From Fischerella sp. PCC 9605 (GTDB lineage Bacteria; Cyanobacteriota; Cyanobacteriia; Cyanobacteriales; Nostocaceae): a stretch of 64,000 bases of DNA. Below the pieces are notes generated by a model. That model saw only the letters and a program-made list of their open reading frames with translations. It had not been told where the DNA came from and did not search any database. Positions 9,303 to 18,400 of this stretch are shown one piece after another. The first letter of the stretch is position 1. Each line of letters opens with the position of its first letter. A program made the translations under genes and the position numbers. The stretch lies in NCBI RefSeq assembly GCF_000517105.1, contig NZ_ALVT01000034.1, positions 63,101 through 127,100 on the forward strand. Reading direction: 5' to 3'.

Positions 9303-9557
9303 ATGCAGAGTATAAAATTACGCTCTCATGTGGGCGAAGATGGGATTTTACATTTAGAAATTCCAGTGGGTATAACGGACAAAGATTTAGAAGTGATGGT
9401 GATTTTTCAGCCACTAGAACTATCGGCGCAGATGAAAACACCAGAAGAATTGGGCTGGCCTGCTGGTTTTTTTGAGCAGACTTATGGTATTTGCCAGGAT
9501 GACCCTATTGTTATTGATTCTGAGGGTGTGTTTGAGCAAAGAGAAGAAATCTTGTGA
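9303..9557 (+). CDS. Antitoxin-like protein, partner of the VapC toxin
   Basis: An 84-residue protein with a short beta-rich N-terminus (IKLRSHVGEDGILHLEIPVG), resembling the small cyanobacterial partners encoded before PIN-domain toxins. The ATG at 9303 is preferred over an in-frame TTG at 9288 because AAGGCA lies just upstream. Its end overlaps the toxin start (GTGA at 9554-9557), so the two are translationally coupled. It is expected to neutralise the toxin and repress the operon; no classical DNA-binding motif is obvious to the eye. Confidence 0.75.
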   Translation: MQSIKLRSHVGEDGILHLEIPVGITDKDLEVMVIFQPLELSAQMKTPEELGWPAGFFEQTYGICQDDPIVIDSEGVFEQREEIL

Positions 9558-9961
9558 GGTATTTGTTAGATACCAATGTTTGCATCCGTTATCTCAATGG
9601 TAGGTCGGTGGCAATTAGGGAACGTTTGCAGGCAACAAGAGTAGCAGATATTGCTGTGTGTTCGATAGTCAAGGCAGAGTTATTTTATGGAGCGATGAGA
9701 AGCAATCATCCTGAGCGAACATTAGCCAGACAGCAACAATTTCTCAATTTGTTTGTTTCTCTGCCTTTTGATGATGCTGCTGCAATAATATACGGACATA
9801 TTCGCGCTGACTTGGCTGTGAGTGGTACTCCCATTGGTCCCAATGACTTACAAATTGCATCTATTGTCTTGGCGAATAGTTTAATATTAGTAACGCATAA
9901 TACAGGTGAATTTGGTCGGGTAAACGGGTTGCAGATAGAAGATTGGGAGGAAGCCCGTTAG
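9554..9961 (+). CDS. vapC: VapC-type PIN-domain ribonuclease toxin
   Basis: A 135-residue PIN-domain protein. The first acidic residue is in YLLDTNVCIRYLNG, the second set in CSIVKAELFYGAM, and the later acidic residues in GTPIGPNDLQIASIVLA, with the final THNTGEFGRVNGLQIEDW typical of VapC. PIN toxins of this group cleave tRNA(fMet) or other RNAs; the actual target here is inferred from the family only. It starts at GTG 9554, overlapping the antitoxin by four bases. Confidence 0.9.
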   Translation: MRYLLDTNVCIRYLNGRSVAIRERLQATRVADIAVCSIVKAELFYGAMRSNHPERTLARQQQFLNLFVSLPFDDAAAIIYGHIRADLAVSGTPIGPNDLQIASIVLANSLILVTHNTGEFGRVNGLQIEDWEEAR

Positions 9962-10133
9962 ATAGCGATACAGGTCGATAAATTTACAGAACTTATAATC
10001 AAGTTCTTAGTGGCTTAATCAATATGATTAATAATTCTAAATCTTGGTTAATAAAACATTAAAACAGAGATAGAGAAAGATTTTCTCTCCTCACTACCTC
10101 TACTTCCCCTACCCCCATATCTCTAACAATTCT

Positions 10134-10163
10134 CCCTGTTCCCCTCGCAACAGGGGTTTTTTC
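10134..10163 (+). terminator. Rho-independent terminator
   Basis: Perfect 7-bp stem CCCTGTT/AACAGGG with an 8-base loop, followed by GTTTTTTC. It lies about 170 bp after the VapC gene. Confidence 0.75.
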
Positions 10164-10186
10164 TAAGTATTTTTTCCTACTTTTGC

Positions 10187-10217
10187 GGGTGTTTTTAGTG
10201 AAACAAACACCCTTTTT
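10187..10217 (+). terminator. Second terminator-like hairpin
   Basis: Stem GGGTGTTT/AAACACCC (10187-10194 and 10205-10212), followed by TTTTT. It directly follows the first terminator, so the two may form a tandem terminator. Confidence 0.7.
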
Positions 10218-10442
10218 AAATAAAAAATCCTGAAATCTATATAAATTAATGGTTTCATCTATCCACTTCTGGCTTGAACACTTTAGAATGATTCATTGAA
10301 AAGTCGAGCCTATGAGAGTTACAGCGTTTTTAAGCATAAATACTCAAAAAGGTGACTTTGTAAATCTCAAAACAGGGGTTTAAGTAAAGATGCGTCAAGG
10401 CGCATCTGTACGCAATCTCAAGTAAAACTCAAGGAGTTTGAC

Positions 10443-10727
10443 ATGAACAAAGGTGAATTAGTTGATGCCGTAGCTGAAAAGGCTAGCGTAACCAAAAAAC
10501 AAGCTGATGCAGTCTTAACTGCTGCTTTGGAAACGATCATTGAAGCTGTTTCTTCTGGCGATAAAGTAACGTTGGTGGGATTTGGTTCTTTTGAATCACG
10601 CGAACGCAAGGCCCGCGAAGGACGCAACCCCAAAACCAACGAAAAGATGGAAATTCCTGCAACTAAGGTTCCTGCCTTCTCTGCTGGAAAGCTGTTTAGA
10701 GAAAAAGTTGCACCCCCAAAATCTTAA
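10443..10727 (+). CDS. hupB: HU-family nucleoid DNA-binding protein
   Basis: A 94-residue histone-like protein of ordinary family length: MNKGELVDAVAEKASVTKKQ, then the beta-arm hallmark VGFGSFESRERKAREGRNP and the C-terminal IPATKVPAFSAGKLFRE. It bends and compacts DNA as a dimer. The ATG at 10443 has AAGGAG about 6 bases upstream. The next gene starts 32 bp after its stop, so transcription may read through into it. Confidence 0.95.
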   Translation: MNKGELVDAVAEKASVTKKQADAVLTAALETIIEAVSSGDKVTLVGFGSFESRERKAREGRNPKTNEKMEIPATKVPAFSAGKLFREKVAPPKS

Positions 10728-10759
10728 TCAGTGGTGTTTTTCTAGGGAACTCTTTTTTG

Positions 10760-11860
10760 ATGCGGCAAACAGCACACGGGGGGAATTTAGCTTGGGCAGC
10801 GGCACTGGCTGGCTGTTCCCCTAGTGCTATTGTTGATTTTTCTGCGAGTATCAGCCCGTTGGGACCCCCCAGCAGCGTGTTAACTGCGATTGAGTCTCAA
10901 CTGGGTAATCTTAGGCACTATCCTGACCCTGATTATCATGAACTGAGACAGGCTCTGGGTCAGTTTCATCAACTGCCGTCTGAGTGGATTCTGCCAGGTA
11001 ACGGCTCGGCAGAATTACTGACACTAGCAGGAAAAGAATTAGCAGAACTAGCCGCAACAGCTTTAATTACTCCAGCCTTTGGCGACTACTACCGATCGCT
11101 AACGGCATACGACGCTAAAGTGCTGGAATTTCCTCTTTCTTTAGTCACTGCTCATTTGTCATCGATTCTTGACACGCGACAAATGACAAAGGACAAAGGA
11201 CTACTCCTAAATAACCCCCATAACCCAACGGGACAGTTATTTTCGCGAGAAGACATTCTGCCCTACCTAGAGGAATTTGCTTTGGTAGTGGTGGATGAGG
11301 CGTTTATGGATTTTCTGCCTCCCCATCAGGAACAAAGCCTGATTGGGGAAGTGCAGAAATATCCCAATTTGGTAATTTTGCGATCGCTCACCAAGTTCTA
11401 CAGTCTCCCTGGACTGCGGTTGGGTTATGCGATCGCTCATCCCGATCGTTTGCGGCGATGGCAGTCTTGGCGTGACCCCTGGCCAGTCAACATCCTTGCC
11501 CAAGCCGCAGCAGTGGCCGCAGTAGGCGATCGGGAGTTTCAGGAGCAAACCTGGGCATGGCTACCAGCGACACGCAACCAACTGTTTGAGGGTTTAGCCC
11601 AAATTCCAGGTTTGCAACCCTTGCCAAGCGCTGCTAACTTTTTACTTGTGAAATCACAGCAGCCTAGTTCCCAATTGCAGCAACAACTACTCAAGCATCA
11701 CCAGATTTTAATTCGTGATTGCTTGAGTTTCCCTGAACTTGGCGATCGCTATTTTCGTGTTGCTGTACGCTTATGTTCAGAGAATCAGCGTTTATTAGAC
11801 GCTATTTCATTAGTCCAGAGTCCAGAGTCAAAAGTCCAGAGTCAAAAAATTGACCCTTGA
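10760..11860 (+). CDS. cobD: CobD-like threonine-phosphate decarboxylase (class I PLP enzyme)
   Basis: A 366-residue fold-type I PLP enzyme. HGGNLAWAAALAG and DFSASISPLGPP at the N-terminus resemble CobD, which makes aminopropanol phosphate for the cobalamin nucleotide loop; histidinol-phosphate aminotransferase is the close alternative. Asp of VVDEAFMDF and the Schiff-base Lys of RSLTKFYSLPGLRLGY are present. No other cob genes are adjacent, so the role rests on sequence only. Residues about 128-148 (LSSILDTRQMTKDKG) are encoded by TGACAAAGGACAAA-type repeat DNA and look like an in-frame insertion. ATG at 10760 is preferred to TTG at 10757. Confidence 0.75.
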   Translation: MRQTAHGGNLAWAAALAGCSPSAIVDFSASISPLGPPSSVLTAIESQLGNLRHYPDPDYHELRQALGQFHQLPSEWILPGNGSAELLTLAGKELAELAATALITPAFGDYYRSLTAYDAKVLEFPLSLVTAHLSSILDTRQMTKDKGLLLNNPHNPTGQLFSREDILPYLEEFALVVVDEAFMDFLPPHQEQSLIGEVQKYPNLVILRSLTKFYSLPGLRLGYAIAHPDRLRRWQSWRDPWPVNILAQAAAVAAVGDREFQEQTWAWLPATRNQLFEGLAQIPGLQPLPSAANFLLVKSQQPSSQLQQQLLKHHQILIRDCLSFPELGDRYFRVAVRLCSENQRLLDAISLVQSPESKVQSQKIDP

Positions 11861-11905
11861 CTCTTGACCCTTGACCCTTGACCCTTGACCCTTGACCCTT
11901 GACTA
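11822..11905. repeat. Heptamer array (TTGACCC)n
   Basis: About seven near-perfect tandem TTGACCC/TTGACTC units follow the CobD-like gene and lead directly into the next start codon, whose upstream region (TTGACTAATGACA) is itself repeat-like. This is a typical short tandemly repeated repetitive sequence of filamentous cyanobacteria. The last codons of the CobD-like gene (SPESKVQSQKIDP) come from the same repeat DNA. Confidence 0.85.
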
Positions 11906-13360
11906 ATGACAATTGACTACGATGTTGTAATTATTGGTGGCAGTCTTGCAGGGCGTTACGCTGCCCTCATGGCAACCCAATTAAGAGCCAAAGTCGCTTT
12001 GGTAGAGCCAAAAACTAATTATGAATTTATTCATCACCACGTTTTTAGAGAGATAGGCAAATTCTCTCGTCAGGTAAGTAATGCTGGGCAATTTGGTCTT
12101 GGAGTTTTATACCCTGACACCGCAGAAAAATACCAAATTTCTGTGGCATGGCCAGAAGCAATGCTGTATGCTCGCGGCATTGCCTCCAATATCGAAGAAC
12201 AGCATTCACCTGTTATCTTAGCTGCCCGAGGTGTTGATGTTATTGTCGGTGAGGGTCAGTTTCAATCCTCACCAAATTTGACATTTGTTGTTAATGACCG
12301 TTTGTTACGGGCACGTACCTATTTACTGGCTAGTGGTTCAGTTCCAATAATTCCAGAGATTGAAGGATTGCAAAAAACAGGCTTTCTTACCCTGTCTAAT
12401 ATTTGGCAGTCCCTTAGCAGTTCTGTATCACCTAAAAATTGGGTAATTATTGGCGGTGTCCCCCAAAGCATCGAGTTAGCGCAAACTTTAGTGCGATTGG
12501 GTTGCAGCGTTACCTTAGTAATAAATCGTCCCTCTATAATTAGCCATACCGATCCAGAAATAGCTCTACTCTTACAAGCGCAACTGGAAGCAGAGGGTGT
12601 ACGTGTCCTTAACCACACAGCAGTTACTCAGGTACGGTTAATAGACGATAAAAAGTGGCTTCAGGTGGGAGATAAGGCGATTGAAACAGATGAAATTGTA
12701 GTAGCAACTGCACAGCAGCCGAATATTAAATCTCTGAATTTGGCTGCGGTGGGTGTGAAATGGCATCATCGTCACCTGGTAGTGAATGAGAAACTGCAAA
12801 CAACTAACTACCGCATTTTCGCTTGTGGTGATGTAATTGGTGGCTATGAATTTCCTCACATTGCTAATTATGAAGCAAGAATTGCCTTAAAAAATGCTCT
12901 GTTTTTACCCTGGAGCAAAGTTAATTATCATTGCATTCCGTGGGGAGTATTTTCTCAGCCCATGTTGGCGCAAGTTGGTATGACAGAGGCACAAGCAAGA
13001 CGCCGATATCATCAAGATGAAATTTTAGTATTACGGCAGTATTTCAAAACCCTGGCAGCAGCCCAAATCCAAGAAGAAACCACAGGTATTTGTAAATTTA
13101 TTGTTCGACGTAATGGAGAAATTTTAGGGGCTTCCATATTAGGAGCAGAAGCTATTGAGTTAATTAATGTTATTGCTTTGGCGATCGCCAAAAAAATTAA
13201 AATCGATCGCATAGCGAATTTATCTCCTATCTCTGTGAGTTTTTCAGAGATTTTAGAAAAAACTGCAAACGAGTGGAATCAGCAAATGTTCCAAAGTAAT
13301 ACTATGTTGCAAGAATTTTTAGAAAGTTTTTTTCATTTCCGTCGCGATTGGAATTTATGA
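11906..13360 (+). CDS. FAD-dependent pyridine nucleotide oxidoreductase, Lpd-like but without the redox disulfide
   Basis: A 484-residue two-dinucleotide-fold flavoprotein. The FAD motif DVVIIGGSLAGRYAA is at the N-terminus, the NAD(P) motif WVIIGGVPQSIELAQ near residue 180, the second FAD motif IFACGDVIGG near residue 308, and a C-terminal dimerisation domain follows. Overall it resembles dihydrolipoamide dehydrogenase/mercuric reductase. However, the CxxxxC pair expected near residues 40-50 is missing (PKTNYEFIHHHVFREIG instead), and the C-terminal His-Glu pair is not evident. It should therefore not catalyse disulfide exchange; the substrate is unknown. The start lies against the heptamer array. 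Confidence 0.8.
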   Translation: MTIDYDVVIIGGSLAGRYAALMATQLRAKVALVEPKTNYEFIHHHVFREIGKFSRQVSNAGQFGLGVLYPDTAEKYQISVAWPEAMLYARGIASNIEEQHSPVILAARGVDVIVGEGQFQSSPNLTFVVNDRLLRARTYLLASGSVPIIPEIEGLQKTGFLTLSNIWQSLSSSVSPKNWVIIGGVPQSIELAQTLVRLGCSVTLVINRPSIISHTDPEIALLLQAQLEAEGVRVLNHTAVTQVRLIDDKKWLQVGDKAIETDEIVVATAQQPNIKSLNLAAVGVKWHHRHLVVNEKLQTTNYRIFACGDVIGGYEFPHIANYEARIALKNALFLPWSKVNYHCIPWGVFSQPMLAQVGMTEAQARRRYHQDEILVLRQYFKTLAAAQIQEETTGICKFIVRRNGEILGASILGAEAIELINVIALAIAKKIKIDRIANLSPISVSFSEILEKTANEWNQQMFQSNTMLQEFLESFFHFRRDWNL

Positions 13361-13460
13361 GTTTATTAGATCGGCACAATTAAAGTTAACTCGTGAATAT
13401 CGTCATTTGTCATTTGTCATTCGTTCTTTATCCTTTGTTGTTTGTTGGTTTTTTATCACT

Positions 13461-13488
13461 GTACGGGCGCAAAGCTTTGCGCCCCTAC
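13461..13488. repeat. 28-bp palindrome (GGGCGC/GCGCCC core)
   Basis: GTACGGGCGC and GCGCCCCTAC flank AAAGCTTT; 13465-13484 is a perfect 20-bp palindrome and the outer bases have one mismatch. It lies between two convergent genes. It has the same length and outer layout as the palindromes at 31221-31248 and 34910-34937, but a different core. Confidence 0.8.
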
Positions 13489-13513
13489 TAACCAATGACT
13501 AATGACCATTGAC

Positions 13514-15265
13514 TCATAGCTTTTTATTCTTCCCTTCTGATAGTGAAACACTACCAATACCTTGTAAAATACCACGAACAACCAAACCTAAACCTCGACC
13601 AACTACTTGCGTTAGTACGAAGACGACTCCTCTACCTAAGAAAGATAATAGCGATCGCAGACGAGGCGCGATCGCATCACCAAATTCTAGCCCTAAAGTC
13701 ACCAATAGAGCAATTCCTGAAAGTTGGGCTAACTCTTGCCCACGGGGGGCATAAATTGAAGTTTTGGCGATACCGCGTGGAGCAAATACGAATATTTCAT
13801 AGCGGCTTTCAAAAATTGCCTTCGGTTCTGTTACATAATTTCTCATCCGATATTTCCAAGACAAATTATTTCTGAAACGTTCCATTTCTCGCGTCGAAAT
13901 TAATTTGCGGTCATAAAAATTTTGCTTAATATCTTCTACATCTGCTAAATAGCTTAGTAGTGGTTGTACTACACCATTACCTATCTGAATTAATAAATTT
14001 TCTAACAACATTTCTGCTTGCTGATTAGCTTCAAAACTACCCGCCGGATAGTTTGTATTGTCAATAGTCAAATTTGTTTGAAATAGCAAATAATTAAACA
14101 ATTCTACAACAAACGGAATTTGCTTGAGAATTTCTGCTTGCACTACTGCCGAATTTTGTAGTAAAATTTTCACTATTTCGACACGATTATTACCTAATCT
14201 CACTAGAGAAAACTTACCAAAAAACTCTGTAGTTACTTCTTCCCATAAATCATACAAGATTGTATTTTTGAGTTCAAATAATTGCTTGATTTCAATTTTA
14301 TAACTACGTAGTTCATCCAGAACCTCAGCAATTTTTTGCAAAATCAAATAAAGCAATTCTCGTTTTTTATCTGGGCGCAAAATGTCAATTTCCAATGGTA
14401 CATCTGTAATATTTTGCAAAGGTGATTGCAGTTTATTAATACAAGATGCAAATAGTTTTGCTTGCAGCGCTCTGGGGCTAAGTAGAGAAGGGGTATTTTT
14501 AGCGATCGCACTACTACTAGAGAGATTTACGGGAGGGGGTGGTAGTTGTTCGGAAATATCTGCTATTTGCTCATCTACTGGCTGTGGTTGTGGTGTCGCC
14601 AACAAATGATTAACTAGCCAACGAGCCGCTAGCAATTCTCGCCGCTGTCCAGCTAAAATTGCCCGTTCTAGTTCTGGCTGTCCGGGAACTTGCAAACGTG
14701 CCGTCACTGCTGCCAAGTTGGCGTCTATTTGAGCAGTTCCTGATAAACGCAAATTCTCTAACAATCTAAATAAAGGATTTCGGGAGGAATAAGGAGTTTT
14801 TATTCTCCCCTTCTCCCCCTCCCCCACTCTCCCCGGTTCCCAATACCAATAGGAACGACCTGCTGCCACTTCTTGCATGGCGGTGACTATTTCAGAAACG
14901 GGTGTACCTTTGGGGCAGTAACCATCTATACCAGCTGTCCTAGCCGCCAATAGCAACCCTTGGTTTTGAAGAGAACTGAGGAGCAAGATTGGTAGGTTGG
15001 GATACTGAGTTTTCAATTGCCGACACAGTTGTAAACCTAGTTGCTGGCTGGAGATAGAGCGACCGTTGCCAAGTTCCAAGACAACTAAATTCACGCTGGT
15101 GGGGTCTTTTTGGGCAAGTTCTGCTAAAGTCTGCAACACACTGGTATCTGTGTCTGCCTCTGATACCACCTGCAAATCAGAAAATTCTTCTAGAGCAACC
15201 CGTAATCCTAGTCGGAAAATAGGATCTTGGTCAACCAGCAATAATTTCAGAGGGCGATCGCTCAT
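13514..15265 (-). CDS. DUF3685 (Ycf55 family) protein with N-terminal pseudo-receiver domain
   Basis: A 583-residue protein. Residues 1-130 form a response-regulator receiver domain (KLLLVDQDPIFRLGLRVAL, LPILLLSSLQ, GYCPKGTPVSEIV), and the rest is the cyanobacterial/red-plastid DUF3685 (Ycf55) domain with a hydrophobic C-terminal stretch. Asp12 and Asp14 of the acidic pocket and the conserved Lys are present, but the phospho-acceptor Asp is replaced by Glu64 (VNLVVLELGNG), so it probably does not accept phosphate in the usual way. No classical DNA-binding output domain is seen. Residues about 140-160 look repeat-derived. The function is unknown. Confidence 0.8.
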   Translation of the reverse strand: MSDRPLKLLLVDQDPIFRLGLRVALEEFSDLQVVSEADTDTSVLQTLAELAQKDPTSVNLVVLELGNGRSISSQQLGLQLCRQLKTQYPNLPILLLSSLQNQGLLLAARTAGIDGYCPKGTPVSEIVTAMQEVAAGRSYWYWEPGRVGEGEKGRIKTPYSSRNPLFRLLENLRLSGTAQIDANLAAVTARLQVPGQPELERAILAGQRRELLAARWLVNHLLATPQPQPVDEQIADISEQLPPPPVNLSSSSAIAKNTPSLLSPRALQAKLFASCINKLQSPLQNITDVPLEIDILRPDKKRELLYLILQKIAEVLDELRSYKIEIKQLFELKNTILYDLWEEVTTEFFGKFSLVRLGNNRVEIVKILLQNSAVVQAEILKQIPFVVELFNYLLFQTNLTIDNTNYPAGSFEANQQAEMLLENLLIQIGNGVVQPLLSYLADVEDIKQNFYDRKLISTREMERFRNNLSWKYRMRNYVTEPKAIFESRYEIFVFAPRGIAKTSIYAPRGQELAQLSGIALLVTLGLEFGDAIAPRLRSLLSFLGRGVVFVLTQVVGRGLGLVVRGILQGIGSVSLSEGKNKKL

Positions 15266-15409
15266 AATCCACTTGAAAATACTTTTGATGCTGTTTTTCT
15301 CAAATCGAAAACAGCTTTGATATCTAACTTATCCCCTCATTGTCACCTGTTTGTGAAGACAAAAAAATCGATGATAATTGCCATAGGCAGCCATTAAATA
15401 TGTAATTAA

Positions 15410-18400
15410 ATGAACTTGAGTATTCGGCATTGGTTGGCAGAATATTATCTCGAAATACCTGAAATCGCAGGATTATCGCCCGGACAGATAGCAGTTATTG
15501 CCTTCCGTATTGTTCAGGATATGGAAGTCAAAAGTTTGATGCCTTTAGACATTTGTACTCTAGCAGAAGTGTTAGAACTACCCCTAGATACAGTTTGGCA
15601 GGAAATCAGCGTAATTGCTCAGTTGACAGCCAGCCTTGCCCGCGCAATTACGCAAAAAAAGCCATTAAAACGCAATGAAGGTACATGGTTGGCATTTCAA
15701 ATTGCCTACCTTCAAGGTTTGCAACAAGTTCTTGATTGGGAACACAACTTGCGAAGGCCTTGGCTAGATCGAGTAATGCTGGGGGATGCTCCGACACGAA
15801 GACACAAAGACACGAAGACACAAAGACACGGTGAATTTTTAACAAAACTCTCCCCATCTCTTCCCGTGAAACCTCTGCAAGATACTCAACTGCAAGGACT
15901 GCTCAAAACTCTTCGTCCAGGAAAACTCAGCGATACTCAAGCTGAACAAGCCCTGAGTTTGGTTGCAGATTCATTACTGGTGCAACAGATGAATAATGCT
16001 GCCGTAGCGTGGTTTATTGCCAATGGTGTAGAGGAAGCAGAAGCTAAATTGATAACGCAGCGCCTCCAAAATTCTCTGAGTGGTCATTTACTGGCAGTTA
16101 TAGCTGAAAATGCCCCTCCCTTAGCCCAGCTGCAAAAATTCGTTGGATTGGGAAATTCATTGTCTGCTAGCTCGGCTGATACTGATAAGGAATTACAAAC
16201 CCCAGAAGTTGGCTTAAGTGTAGGTGACAAAATTGACTTATACAGGGAATACTACCGAGCCAGTTTAATGCAGAAGCAGTCTAAACCTCTGCTGATGGAA
16301 TCCTTTTCTCTTAAGGATATTTATGTTCCCCCAAACGGTTTGCCAATCAATGAGAGTGATTCTCAACCAGAGCAAAAAACTGCTAAATCGGTTGATTTAA
16401 TGACATGGGCGCAGCAACAATTAACTGATTTAAAAACTATTACTGCGATCGAGTCGGAACCTGGTTATGGAAAAACTAGTTTCTGTCAAATGTGGGCAGC
16501 AACTGTAGCAAAAGAACTTTACCCTACGTGGATGCCGATACTAATTCGCCTGCGGGATGTAAAGTACGGTAAAAATTTAGCAGAAACGCTGAATTCTGCT
16601 TTTACAGGACATTGTCAAACTAACCTTTCTGATTGGCTGCAACAAAACTATCCTCGTTGTCTTTTGCTGTTAGATAGTCTGGATGAACTACCTGTTTCTC
16701 ATCAAGGTAATCGAGCAAAAATCATTTTTATGCAGCAGTTACTCAATCTGCAATCTCAATCTCGCCATAAGATTGTGTTGACGAGTCAGTCAAAAGCTTT
16801 GCAGGAAATTAGCAAAGAACTAGCACTGCCATTGCGGCGAATTCGCATTCAGCCCTGGGATCAGGAAGAGTGGAGACAATGGTTTCAACAGTGGGCAAAA
16901 GTGCAATCATTGCCCATCGCCCAAAACTTCTTTACTTTTCTCAAACAGTCAGGATTATTTTCTGCTACATCCAAGCTACCGCAACTTTCTCACCTTGTCC
17001 GTCAACCTTTAATGCTTTATTTGTTGGGTGTTTTACATCGGGACGGACTGCTAGATGATGAACTATTACTACTAGCTGCCAATACTCAAGCAAAAACCAA
17101 CGCAACGCTTTTATGGGAAATTCACCATCGGTTAAATCGCTGGTTGTTGGATTATCCTCAACCTGGTGGCATCAAGACAATGCTGTTGCGATCGGGGTTA
17201 AATTATATCCATCGTACACAAGATGCGATCGCCAATCTTCTCCAAGATCGCCATCCCCAAGATGTACTCGCACAAATGCAAGCGATCGCATTAAAAATTT
17301 TGCACTCCCAACGCCATCAAATTGATTTACCTGACGAGGCGAATAACAGCACGCTACCAGCCTTTTATTTTAGGAGTGGGAGAGAGGGAGAGAGGGAGAG
17401 GGGGGGAAAGATTTCACCCCACCACCCCACCACCCCACCACCCCATCATAGGATTGAATTCTCTCACCCCAAATTAGGAAAATTTCTCTGCGTTCAAGCT
17501 ATTGTCGCTCAACTAAAATTACTTACCCAACGGCAAGAAAATGCTTATGGTGAAATTACATTTGTGCTGGAATCTCCCAGTAGCGTTGCCCAGCATCTTT
17601 ATAATTTACTCGGTTTCGGAATTCTCACTCAGGAAATACAAGAACTTGTGATTGAGGGTTTAGAGAGGGAACCAAAGCAAGAGTTCTCCTTTGAGATATT
17701 GTGCGATCGCCTGCTGCCTTTTTGGTATGCTTACTGTCGAGGTCGTTGGTTAGACGAAGGTATCACACACAAAGCTTTAACTCATTTTCAGGCACTGCAA
17801 AACCCCGTAAATGTAGAACAAGTAAATGCAGCTGTGGGATTGAATGTGTTTTTATTGCTTTGTGCTTGTCATCAAAAAACGAAAGTTCCGTTTTGGCCTT
17901 GTGGCAATCCAGACAATTTGGCACAATTCCAGCCAGAAGCACTAATGATGCTGATTGCTAGAACAGCAGTTTTAGATAAAGCTGCTTTCGCCACACACCT
18001 GCACTCAACATCCCTTGTTTTTCTCAATTTATCAGCAGCTTACTTGCCACAAGTAGTGTTATCTGGCGCAAATCTTGAGCAGATAGATTTATCAAATGCC
18101 GAGTTAATGGGGGCAAATTTAGCCGGAGTCAGCTTGCAAGGAGCAAATCTTGCATACGCGAACCTCACAGGGGCAAATCTCACACACGCCAACCTGACAG
18201 GCACAAAACTCACAGGTGCCAATCTCACAGGTGCCAATCTCACAGGAGTGAATTTCCAGTCAGTCAATGTCACTAACACCTGCTTATTTGAAGCTATTCT
18301 AAGTGACATCAACAGAGAGATTGCCGCTATCAATGGTGCAATTTTCTCATTAGAAGAGTTTCAAGCAATTAAAAGTTTGCTGTTAGAGTCGTCCCATACC

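Larger units (their letters stand above)
9962..10442. other. Gap upstream of the HU gene with two terminator-like hairpins
   Basis: No coding signal is seen in these 481 bp. Two stem-loops with T-runs (10134-10163 and 10187-10217) lie in the middle, probably ending the toxin-antitoxin transcript. The AT-rich stretch 10220-10440 probably holds the promoter of the HU gene; no individual promoter box can be assigned with confidence. Confidence 0.6.

Noticed and set aside
18040-18333. Minus-strand repetitive frame (APVRLAPVRLA)
   Set aside because: It is the complement of the pentapeptide repeats of the NACHT protein.
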